Assembly (NCBI GenBank): GCA_028583405.1
Contig: CM053244.1
Location: 1,364,001-1,428,000 of the forward strand
Source: Pogonophryne albipinna
Taxonomy: Eukaryota > Chordata > Actinopteri > Perciformes > Artedidraconidae
Length of the DNA stretch: 64,000 bases
Reading direction: 5' to 3'
Within the stretch, counting starts at the first letter, position 1. The number at the start of each line of letters is the position of its first letter. Below, piece by piece: positions 46,374 through 60,600 of this stretch. Below the pieces are notes generated by a model. That model was not told the DNA's origin. It worked only from the letters and a program-made list of their open reading frames with translations, and searched no databases. A program made the translations under genes and the position numbers.

Positions 46374-47110
46374 ATGAGAGAATGAGCTCATAGGGCTGCT
46401 GATTACCATAAGCTAAACAGTCTGTATATTGCATTACATTTGTATAATGGTTAGGTATCAGTATAATATATCTATTAGGTACTGGTTAGGTACTGTTGAT
46501 ACTTTGCCTGCGGGAATACGAAAAAAATTGTTAGATATACTGAATATTATTTGATCTATTCCACCACTTAATCCCAAATAATGTAGAGGTGTGTTGTAGG
46601 TGCCTTAAATAACCCCTTATTTTATAGTGAGATGTATTTTTATGTTCATATAATAGTGATTTCAATGCCACCCCAAAATGATCACTGGTTCCATCCTGGC
46701 CACCCCACTGAAAATGTCCTGGCTCCGCCGCTGGTTATCAGTGTACAGAATATCAGCTGCCACTTTGCCCGCTCTAATCAAATGCAGTTTTTCTCTCTGC
46801 AGCTCCAATTGTGCCTGCTCGGTCTCCTGCCTCTTCCTTTCCAATGACACAACCTTTTCAGGCTCAATGCCCTGCCGCGTCTTCTCCACCGCCATCTCCT
46901 TCTCCATCTCCAGCTGCATGCGCAACCTTAGCAACTCTGCTGCTCAAAACTTAAGCCTGGAAAATAAGTAGTGTTGTAGTCAAGACCACCTTAACCAAGA
47001 CCAAGTCATGACAGGTGTACCAAGACCAAGACTTTAGGAGGTCCAGACCAAGTCCAGATCAAGTCAAGACCAAGGCAGGGCGAGACAAGTGTGAATCCAA
47101 CACTACATTA
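46374..47110. other. hAT end, coiled-coil-like frame and AAGACC-rich repeat
   Basis: At 46732 CTGGCTCCGCCGCTG closes a hAT-type right end (reversed CAGCGGCGGAGCCAG). Minus-strand 46934-46662 encodes a Glu/Lys/Gln-rich helix-like stretch (LERKRQETEQAQLELQREKL) that runs into this end; it could be a retroelement Gag piece. 46971-47100 is rich in AAGACCAAG units between AGTGTTGTAGTC and CCAACACTA, a small dispersed element of unknown class. Confidence 0.4.
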
Positions 47111-49961
47111 TACACTTACATCAAATGTTCAATTTGAAAAATACATACAAATAATGAGATATAAATTCAACTTCATCATATTTATTCAAAAAGCGATTTG
47201 TTTCATTTAAAACACATACGGCAACAGGCTCTTTGGCCATCACATAAAAAAAGGTGGTAATAAAAAACGTTGCAAAAAAGCTTCATTGGCATGTGTTTTT
47301 GCAAATGTGTGTTTTTATTCCTGCATCGTTTCTGAACTTGCGGCGCGTTAGCCCTAATGAACTTGTGTTGGGCCGATGCAGCGTGATTACAGCCACCGTA
47401 GAAATACCTTGACATGATGTCTCAAACAATCCTATTATTACCTTTTCCAGTTGATTTGGGAAACGTGGTCGAAAACAGTTATCAGCAGACACATCATATT
47501 GGTTGTGTAAGCATTACTTCAGGATTCTCCGTTTGTGGTCCCTCCCAACTCCTGAGGAAAATAATTGTTGAGCTTGAGCTGATAAATGTCTCTGCTGTCT
47601 GCTTTGTTTTAATTCTATTACTTCACCAGGATGATTCACTCAGTATCAATACTGCTTTCCATGAAGTCCTTAGCACAAAACTGCCACCACGGTCTGCTGA
47701 AGGGAAGTGTTCTGGTGTCCCGATCTCAGTTTATATTGATTGCCTGAAGACAAGTTTATTCCCTTGTAGAGCTGCGTTATCAGCTGCTGTTTCTGGAAAA
47801 GATGATGAAATCACAGAGACCGCACCCACACATTATGACTGTACCATATAAAACAGAAAGGATGTACTGAAGGAGGCTAACGCTCCGTGGAGCTGAGGAT
47901 CATTTTATCTGGGTTTAACTGTTGATGTAGTCGATTATGTTGATACAAAAAATGTACCATTGGCTTTCTCTAAAATCTTCTCCCAAAGCGTATTTGCGGG
48001 TGGAAATGAGCTGTAATAGAGTTTAGAAGACTGGACAGTCACCACCTGAGTCATGCTGTACCTCATGGTGAGTTCATGCTGCAAGATTGGCAGTTGTTAG
48101 CTGATAGAGTGGATATCTATTATTTTGGAATGATAGACTATTACTACTTAACTACTACTTAACAAGCCTACCAATCAAAGAGTAAGGAGATAAACAATTA
48201 TTAAGCCATTAAAATCACATTTTGTTACAGCGATGCTTCTTGCTGATGAGAAAGTATGAAACGCTAGCTTTAGGCTCAGTGGCAAGGATATTATATTTGC
48301 ATACTTGAGGATATTTCTTAACTTCAGATGGTATAAAAACACACTCTGCCTCCAACTTCTTCCAACTGTGTCTAATCAATGTAGAATTAAGTCAAAGCAG
48401 GAAGTAAATCTGGCAATCCTCTGATCACTAAGCTACAGGGACTTCATTCCCTTCTATCAGAGAATTCCTGTGTGGTTAGAAGAACAGGTTGTCTGTACTT
48501 AGAAATGTGAGGTCTTTGATCAGTCAATCCACAAATCTCCCAGCGGTGGAAAATATGGCTTTATCCAGTGAATAAAGCCTCCTGTGATTGATTGTAGGTC
48601 TGGAAAAGGAGAACATAAAACATCTAACATGACAGGACAGGGAATATGGCTGAACATGTTAATTTAACTTTATTTGAGTGGAAAGCTTGATAGATGAATA
48701 CATGTAAGGGAAGATAGATGAAGTGACCAGGAGGTAACAAGTTGTCCAAGAATTTACTGTGAAATTACACAATTGACTGAAAGTGGTCACATATCATGTT
48801 TGGCACAAATACTGTACAGTAGTTTTCCATCTTAATACTGCTTAATAATCACTGTATAATTACATTTATTGACATTTTTGCACTAAATGCATTGTGATAA
48901 GAAATGCTGTATGTTAGTGTTGATGTATTCGTGCCTCAACAAGCATTCGGGACCCAGTGACGCCGCTCTCTCTATGCTTGGTCAAAATAACTGCTTTAGT
49001 AAATAATCCTCAGTGTTAGTTGATCAAATGTTTGCAGTGTTGCCTGAATTGAAGAAGAAATTGACACACTTTGTTAGGAGTTGTTTTAATGATAAGCTCA
49101 GATCATATTTGACTCGTGAGTTCCATAAAGGGGGCTTCTTTCTTTGAATCAAGGACCTGCTGGATCAGAGATGAACTGAAGCAAATACTTAGTGTGTAAG
49201 GGAAGAAAGTGAGCCACACTGTAAGCTGACACTATTATATCCTGCAGTCCCGCTCTCTGACACCTTATAAGAAACTAAGAAGACACAATATCCAGAACAG
49301 CACACACACGAGAATACAGTACCTATAAGAAGATACATCAGAATGACTCATGACCCTGCAAGTCTCAGAGAGGATGTTTTTATGTCAGAGACATCGTACA
49401 CTCTGTCTGGGGAACTGCAGCTCACAATCAAAACATTGAAAATGTCAGCAGTGGTATTGAGGAATCAATTTGGAATTGAATTCCTTTATTTTCATTGTAC
49501 AGGTCAAACTAAATTAAAAAGCAATCCTGTCAGTGCACAACAAGCAATAAAATAAAACAAACTCACACAATTTTATATAAAACACAGGATCAATATACAA
49601 ACAATTGCCTACATTTTATAAAAACGGCAAACTTATATACTAGTTACAATCTAAGTGAAATAACACTGAGGATTCAAATGATTTGTCAGGTGTGTTTTTT
49701 AAAGCAATGCAGCGGGACACCGTTTTTAGTTGGAAAGCCATTCCAGAACTTTGTTCCCCTGATACGGATGGTAAACTGATTCAGACACTTAGTGGGGAGG
49801 GGCGTGTTGCCTCAAAATGAACATGCAAACCTTCTTAAAAGTATGTATTGAAGTGCATAGGAAATTATTTAGTAAATAAAAACACACATTTGATAAACAT
49901 GAATGTCTGTAAGAATCTGCAGCCTGTTAAATGAAGGAGCAGATGAGATGGTCTTCTATCT
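47111..49961. other. No gene recognised
   Basis: Includes a 145-codon ATG frame (47414-47851) without recognisable domain and a probable retroposon tail near 49465-49510 (TTCCTTTATTTTCATTGTAC). Otherwise it appears unique. Confidence 0.4.
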
Positions 49962-52008
49962 CAGAGGTTCCCCGCGGGGGGGGGGGGGGGGTCGCGAGAT
50001 GATTACAAATAAAAAATAGAAAATTAAAACATTTTTTATATTTTTTTATCATTATTAATAATAACGTGTGCATAGACTTTTTCAGGGGCGGACTGTCCAT
50101 CTGTAGAATTTCCCCACAGCGAGGCGCTGTAGGCCCGGCCTCGCCAAGCAGCGCTCGCTCACTTCCACTTCCTGTCAGGACTGTAGCGCCGCGGTCTGCA
50201 GAGGATGAGAGGACCTGACTCTAATTGAATGTGGTTAACACTAACTGGAAACAAAACAGCAAGTAATATATGTCCATTTTAAAGTGGAGTTCACATGACA
50301 GAATGAGGCCGATGAATTAGACATGGAGTAGAGACGGCTGTCTGCTGAGTGCCGAGAATCTGCTGCTTTCATAATACATTTGTTAAGTCTAATAAAATGC
50401 TCTTAAAGGGAGTGTATGCAAATATGTACGGCTGAAGTGAATTTGCTCTGCTTGTAGTTACAGTTAATCCAGCAGAGGGTGAAAAAAGACTGAAAGTCTG
50501 TCAAGCAAAGTGCTCATCTCTTCAGGACATTATTGCAATGATTATCTTTGGATTGAATATGTTGGTCGGAAAAAACAAGCGTCATCAATCGTTCTGGGAA
50601 ATTATAATATATCTTCTGACATTTAATAGAATAAATTCATATCTTTCAAAAACATCATCAAATATTCATAGAGTATTCATGGTTATTAGACGGAATGATG
50701 TGTTGATGCCCTTTTAAATATCAAACACACGCCCTTAAGAGATGGATTATATCATGAATCTTTTACATTTGTATTCGTTCTATTAATTATGCTCATTTTT
50801 TAAACTGAGAGCTCATTCGACTTCAACATCAGGCAATTGGTCAAAAGACAGTCAAATGAATAAATACGCAAAGATTACTAAGAAACAGTGACATAAAATA
50901 CTTGCAAAATAAATTCTTCTTTATTGTGTTTATCGTACGGATGATCCGTTATACTGTATGTTAGCTATTGTTAATAACATCATATTTATTGGTGCAGCTT
51001 TGAGCTGAATTACACACAAGACATTAACAGAAGGGAATTGTGTAATTCAGGTGCAGTAAGGCAAACAAGGGAATCTTTACAGTATCCATACGAAATGTAA
51101 ATCTGCAACCATTATGCAACTCACTGATGGTTTGTTGCTCACAGAAGATATTTGGAGTAAAATCAGTGTACAGCACTATGCTGTCCATGCTCTGGTGCGC
51201 CACTCTGTTGTGATTTTACCCACAAAACCCAGCAAGCAAAGAGACTGTGAGGACTCAGGAGCGAGAGAGAGTGAAGACATACCTAGAGGGAAGAGCAAGA
51301 GATGGCAGGCAATGTGAGGGAACAGCTGCCGTGGGGGGGGGACCGAATGGAGGAGAAGCCGGGGACCTGACACATCTGCTTAAGGTAAAAAATAAAGATC
51401 TGAAGTAAAACCCCTGACTGGTTCTGAAATAGAGCATGAAGACCACAGGCTCGCTGAGTGGGACGGCCTGTTTCCCTCAAACTGGGCCATGATTGCATAG
51501 TTTATGGCTGAGGCATGATGGGTAAGGATTAAAGATGGCTGCCCTGAGGGCATACTGCAATACCATTACCCTTGATGGATTTCTTCTTCACTCACATATT
51601 CTTTGCAGACGTCAGAGGGTCCACAAGGCCTGACTAATGCATGGTGCGATGATGGGATCAGAAGAGGCGGGGGGCAGAAGCTTCAGAAGACCTCCTGCTC
51701 CTTCTACATTTCCTCTCAGAAAATCCTCAGCATTCACAAGTGTTGCTTTCAATTACAATGATGTCACCAACAATATCAAAAACACTGATAGTGCTTCAAA
51801 ACGAGTCCTGATTTTCAAATGTAACTTCACTAAATAAAGTACATGAGCTTTTATTTGCTGGTGAAATTGATCTTCAGGAATCCATACAGTATGTATAGCT
51901 GTTTTTTCGTTGTTATATAATACTCATGTGGTTATTTCAACAAGTATGAAGCCTTTTTGTCAGAAGATAATTAAAATGACTGATTAACAAATCTTGTAAA
52001 TTAAACAC
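49962..52008. other. Two orphan hAT ends; otherwise nothing recognised
   Basis: 49962 starts CAGAGGTTCCCCG followed by a G16 run (49976-49991). 50083 starts CAGGGGCGGACTGTCCAT, related to the MITE at 16043. Neither right end was found. From about 50300 to 52008 the sequence looks unique and has no domain-bearing frame. Confidence 0.45.
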
Positions 52009-52012
52009 TTAA

Positions 52013-52197
52013 AGGTGGGGAAGGTAATTTTTGAGAAACCAGCTCGAGTGCGCTAGAATTTGAAAATACACAGCCGGAAAAAATCTGCCCCTTCCTTACA
52101 GAGCCCCTCCTCCAACACACAGGAACGCGCACATGACCAATGAGGGCACCAGATAAGTTTGTGCACAGATGGAAGGCTGACAGGCAGGTAGGCCATC
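52013..52197. mobile_element. TTAA-type MITE, partial copy, 185 bp
   Basis: TTAA at 52009-52012 is followed by AGGTGGGGAAGGTAATT and a sequence that is the reverse complement of 57300-57484. The other end is missing beyond GGCCATCCAG. Confidence 0.8.
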
Positions 52198-52364
52198 CAG
52201 GTGGGGCTCAGGTGAGCTAAAGGACTCTCTGAGTGTTTAGAACGGTTTTGTCACAAATTATTCAAAAGATTATTTCCGCGGCACACCTTCATATGATCAT
52301 TATAGTTATACAAACAATAAGAGAATAAATGAAAAACAGGTATGAAATACTATATGGCAGTAAA

Positions 52365-52736
52365 ACAAGAATACAGTTTAAAAGGGGAGTGATTTGTAAA
52401 ATATCCATAAAGAAAAAGAAAATCTGTTTACAGTTCTGTTTCATATGGGTGTTGAGAGATGTATCCATAGATCTCTTCATGTTGCTCTCAAAGTGCACCA
52501 GATTGATGCTTTCACCTTCAATATTTAAAAAATAATCTTCCCGGGGGACCATGCCCCCGGACCCCCCTAGAGGAGGTGAGGACCCCCCTAGAGGAGGTGA
52601 GGACCTAGAGGAGGTGAGGACCCCCCTAGAGGAGGTGAGGACCCCCCTAGAGGAGGTGAGGACCTAGAGGAGGTGAGGACCCCCCTAGAGGAGGTGAGGT
52701 CCGCCCCCCAATCGTAAAAAATAGCACTTTACCCTT
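52365..52736. mobile_element. Dispersed repeat ending in ACCCTTG, copy 2
   Basis: Matches 2725-3060 and, like that copy, ends in ACCCTTG. On the minus strand both copies read through a comparable segment (here SINLVHFESNMKRSMDTSLN, uninterrupted; a stop occurs in copy 1). It may be a remnant coding exon or coincidence. Its CCTAGAGGAGGTGAGG unit is amplified here. Confidence 0.7.
52560..52700. repeat. 21/17-bp minisatellite inside the dispersed repeat
   Basis: Unit A ACCCCCCTAGAGGAGGTGAGG (21 bp) and shorter unit B ACCTAGAGGAGGTGAGG (17 bp) follow the order A A B A A B A, a 59-bp higher-order repeat. The copy at 3025-3046 has a single unit. Confidence 0.9.
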
Positions 52737-54716
<1,980 letters not shown>

Positions 54717-54900
54717 ACTGGATGATGTTTTGCCAGCATACATAACCACTTAGAGAGACATCTTTTGAGGAGATGTATTGAAATGTGCTTGGCACTAATT
54801 GGGCCTCACTCACACAGGTTTTCTTAGTATTCCTCCTGAAGTGTTTGTTAAAACAGTATAAGAGAAAAACAAGAGAACTCAACATGTTATTCATGTAGCG

Positions 54901-56455
54901 CAGGGGTACTCAAATACAAATGTTAAAGGTCCAAAATAAATGTTTCAATAAGACAAAGGTCCGTTTATTACGGTCATTCAAACTTTTAAACAATTGCAAC
55001 AAGATTCTTAACACGAGGTTGCAAAAACAAAAAGTCTCTGTATGCAGCAGTTTTCATTGTTATTGTGTCTGTGCTTGACCCCTCAGAGTCGCAGTGTAAG
55101 AGCTGCAGTTATGAATAAAGGCAGCTGCACCCTCTTTCATTCAGCATTATTGCTTTATAAATGTCTTGCCCCCTTGTGTGTCCACTGAGGTTCGTCAGAC
55201 CCAACACATCTTCAACACTGTGCATTTTTTATTCCATCACAAAGCTGATTAATCAAATCACCAGCCAGTATTTATGTTCTTCTGGTTGCTGTGGAATCTG
55301 AGAGGGGGATTTGCTTGATTTGACCTGTTATTTCCTCTTTTTGTTTGCCTTCAAACATGGTCTCCATCACTTCAGTCATGCATTCTTTATACTTCAGTTA
55401 TTATCCAGTGGAATGCCCTTACCTACTGGCCTAGAGCAGTGTAGTTTTACACACCGTCTTATTTGACTTTCTCAGGACTTAAAACTGTTTTTTGGGGGCA
55501 GACCCCCTCAAAGAAAAAAATATATTTACACACGTAAGGTCATCATCTTAATAGTTTTGTATCTTATCCGTGAGCAGAGCATCAAGTTGACATGTCTATT
55601 ACAGCTGAATGCGGCGATTACCATTTTGTTCAGCAAAACGCTTCACAAACGTATTAAGATCAACAGCTTTAGTGCGTTTTGATTCAATGCTGAGTATAGC
55701 CAAACTGACAGTCTCTGTCAGTGTAGACCGCAAATACCTCATTCCTTCAGTGCTTGGGTCCGAATGCTTCTCGTTTTGCGCCGTCTCCACTCCCCAAATG
55801 AAATCGCCGCCAATCATATGTCCACGCTCGCGCCAGGGCCGGGGGAGGGGTTACATGACGTGCATATTGTGCTGCATTCACTTGCACTCGGACATTAGAG
55901 ACTTTCTCTCATAAATGTCCGATGAGCCACAACTTTTCTTTCAAAACAAAGCTGCCAACTGGGGTGGCAGCTGGGGTGGCAAGGCCTATTTTTAGGGTGT
56001 CAGTTGCCACCCCGGTAGGTAAAACTAGGCTACTAGCTACAGTACAGATGGAACTAGATGAGCTGTTAACTCTCGCTCTGATTTTTTTTTTTTAAACTCT
56101 AGCTCTGACTCAGACAGGTTGAAAGAGACGAGACACACATTTTTCCCACCCGCATTCCGCGAAGACCCGCCCTACTGTGCCTCTGATTCGCAGATTGTTT
56201 GGGGGGAAAAAACGCTGACGGGATGCTGAATGTGATTGGACCAATGCGTTGACAGACACACACACAGACAGTGGAACAGGACATGCAGAGCGCTGTTTGC
56301 AGTGGACATAGCGGATCATTTTGACTCGTTGCGTTGTGGCGATGTCTCGCAGATAACACAGATAATACAGATGAAAAGTATAATTTGCTCAGAGTCCAGA
56401 GACAGTTGTGGTTCGGTCCGGATCCGGACCGGAGTCCGGACTTTGAGGATGCCTG
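54901..56455 (-). mobile_element. hAT element, 1555 bp, exact 8-bp TSD
   Basis: The left end is CAGGGGTACTCAAATAC. The right end, reversed, is CAGGCATCCTCAAAGTCC. It is flanked by ATGTAGCG at 54893-54900 and 56456-56463. It encloses a C-terminal hAT transposase remnant on the minus strand. An 18-bp perfect palindrome CGGTCCGGATCCGGACCG lies 24 bases from the right end (56414-56431) and may be a subterminal protein-binding site (inference). The middle and N-terminal transposase regions are missing. Confidence 0.92.
55599..55817 (-). pseudogene. hAT transposase C-terminal dimerisation remnant, 72 codons
   Basis: hAT transposases end in a conserved dimerisation region. Here MRYLRSTLTETVSLAILSIE, then LNTFVKRFAEQNGNRRIQL and a stop, match the final segment of ZMYM-type hAT proteins (LSIE...FA..N.RRI). 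Upstream the frame is short and no catalytic motif remains. It lies within the element 54901-56455 in minus orientation. Confidence 0.6.
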
Positions 56456-56463
56456 ATGTAGCG

Positions 56464-56913
56464 TGTGCAGAGTCTGTGATTTGTTGTTACCACAAAATGA
56501 TTTTGTGAATCCGGACTGTTCTTAAATTGGATACATAATATCAGCTTATCAGCATGAGGGAATGCCAACATCAATCATTATGTGGGGAGTGTTTGTGAAA
56601 AGCAACATGTCAAGACAAGCAAGACAAATAATCATATGTGTGTTAATGAGAACATATGAGTTGATTAGAAGAATGAGAAGGAGAAGGAGGGTCAAAGGAG
56701 AGGATGTCGTATTCTGTATAATCTGTAAAGCCCCTTGAGACAATTGTAGAACTTGTGATATTGAGCTATATAAATAAACTTTGATTGATTGAAAGTACAT
56801 CAAATGCAGTGTATTTTGGACATGCATTCATGGTCCTCAGAAGTTTATACTGACTGACTCGTGACTGACTTTAATGTGAATTGGGTGAATGATTCACCCT
56901 GGCATGTTGGGTG
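56464..56913. other. No gene; L2/Maui-type tail at 56720-56792
   Basis: TGTAAAGCCCCTTGAGACAA ... GAGCTATATAAATAAACTTT followed by TGATTGATTGA is the standard 3' end of fish L2/Maui elements on the plus strand. The remaining sequence is unassigned. Confidence 0.6.
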
Positions 56914-57105
56914 CAGTGAAGAAAATAAACGTTGACTTTAATGTATCATGTAAACAGATTTCACATAACTGTATTAGAATAGTTGAAAGCAATAATATTA
57001 AGTTGAACCTATTATTTTTTATTAAACCTAATATTATTGCTTTCAACTAACCTGATATGTGTCATTTGTTTACATAACACATTTAATAAAAACATTTTTA
57101 ACTTT
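56914..57105. mobile_element. Palindromic MITE, copy E, right end lost
   Basis: CAGTGAAGAAAATAAACGTT starts it, and the internal arms GAAAGCAATAATATTAAGTT and ATTATTGCTTTCAACTAA are nearly perfect complements. It fades out a few bases before the TTAA of the next MITE. Confidence 0.75.
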
Positions 57106-57112
57106 TACTTAA

Positions 57113-57484
57113 AGGTGGGGTATGTAATTCACTTCAGAAACACTTTTTGTTATGTTCCATGGAATGCTCTTAACATCCCGGTAGCAATGAATACATTAAA
57201 TGCTTTGACAATAAATACATTAAAAAATCTCATCTGTGGAAGCCGTGGCGCTGTAATAAGCACGACCAATCATCTGAGCCGGCCCGGCTAAAGTAACTGG
57301 ATGGCCTACCTGCCTGTCAGCCTTCCATCTGTGCACAAACTTATCTCGTGCCCTCATTGGTCATGTGCGCGTTCGTGTGTGTTGGAGGAGGGGCTCTGTA
57401 AGGAAGTGGCAGATTTGTTCCGGCTGTGTATTTTCAAATTCTAGCGCACTCGAGCTGGTTTCTCCGAAATTACCTACCCCACCT
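57113..57484. mobile_element. TTAA-type MITE, 372 bp, complete
   Basis: AGGTGGGGTATGTAATT at the left is mirrored by AATTACCTACCCCACCT at the right, with TTAA on both sides (57109-57112; 57485-57488). TTAA targets are used by piggyBac and Kolobok transposases; the ends do not match the piggyBac at 14436. A second, partial copy lies at 52013-52197 in reverse orientation. Confidence 0.9.
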
Positions 57485-57488
57485 TTAA

Positions 57489-59523
<2,035 letters not shown>

Positions 59524-59527
59524 TTAA

Positions 59528-60600
59528 AGGTCTCCTATTGTACTCTTCTTAGGTATATATTATAGGTCTCAGATATATAAAAACATGTCTCTGAAGTGTT
59601 TTGCTCAAAATACCAAACAGATCACCCATTGTAGCATGCCTCATACCCCTCTATTTCAGCCCTGTTACTAAAGTGCTGATTCTGAGTCTGTAGCTTTAAA
59701 TGCTAATGAGCTGCTGCTGGCCAGAACAGGAAACATTTCTGCCCACACAAATGCAGCTGTTCAAGCTTATTACGAATAGGACCCTAAATCTGACTGAAGA
59801 AGTTGAGGTTTCGGTTGAAGTGCAAACATTTCAGTTGCAGCAGGACGTTTCTGAATCGTTAGTTGACACGCTTTTGTCACTATTTATTTTAATTAACTTG
59901 GTGTGTGTTAGTGCGGTGCTTGCAACGGTACATCTGTAAAGGAGGCTGTGCTACTTATTCCGTTCTGTAGACATCGTGTCTGTAAGAGCCGGCAAAAAAC
60001 ACAGATGCTACTGGGGGCGATTCAGCCAGCGACTGTATATGGGGACGATAGGTTGGGACGTGGCAGGACGTTGCCAGGAGTTCAACGTAAAGCCAGCCCA
60101 CATTTTAGTAATGTCGTCATGATGCAGCAAATCTGGATCAGCTCCGTTGTTCCCCCGTTTTTAGAGATGTGGGTAAGGAGGAAAGAGAGAGGGTTTTATT
60201 TTCTGACACTTTGTGAGTCTCCTTACACACCAGGAACACATATTTATGTATAAAAGACATCAAAAAGTGCATTTTGCATAATAGGTGACTGTGGCAGTGG
60301 GGTGTGGTTAGGAGTGATGGGAGTGGCTCGGCCGAAGACCAGACAGCTGAGCAGAATCAGGTAATTAAGCTCTCAGTATAAATGCTGGTAACCTCGTTCT
60401 GCTCGCTCACTTGCAGTAGGCTGGATCCTGAGCCAAGGATCCACGGACCCCGAGCAGCCTCAGGACCTAGCGGGGCTAACGATAATTGTTGTTTTGTGAA
60501 CTTCACCCTCCGTGGAAATAAACTGTTCTATTTTTCCCCAAACCACCTTCTCCTTCGTCAGTTTTGAACCCTGTGTGAGCCAGAATGCTCACAGTGACCT
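59528..60600. mobile_element. TTAA-type (Kolobok-like) MITE with a solo LTR in its end
   Basis: TTAA at 59524 is followed by AGGTCTCCTATTGTAC. The right end ATAATAGGTGACCT is its inverted counterpart, but is split by an LTR inserted after GTGAC. The final TTAA has changed to TTGA. Without the LTR and duplicated bases the element is about 764 bp. No transposase. Kolobok assignment is inference from TTAA and style. Confidence 0.75.
60290..60593 (+). mobile_element. Solo LTR, 304 bp, exact 5-bp TSD
   Basis: Begins TGTGGCAGTGGGGTGTGG and ends GAATGCTCACA. It is flanked by GTGAC at 60285-60289 and 60594-60598. A TATAAA (about 60378) and an AATAAA (about 60519) are correctly ordered for plus-strand transcription. 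The interior of the retroelement is gone. Confidence 0.88.

Noticed and set aside
46971..47100. AAGACC-rich block as a hAT element
   Set aside because: The ends AGTGTTG and CAACACT are inverted, but no 8-bp TSD is visible, so the class remains open.
47414..47851. 145-codon ATG frame
   Set aside because: No domain recognised and no supporting structure. Kept only as unassigned DNA.
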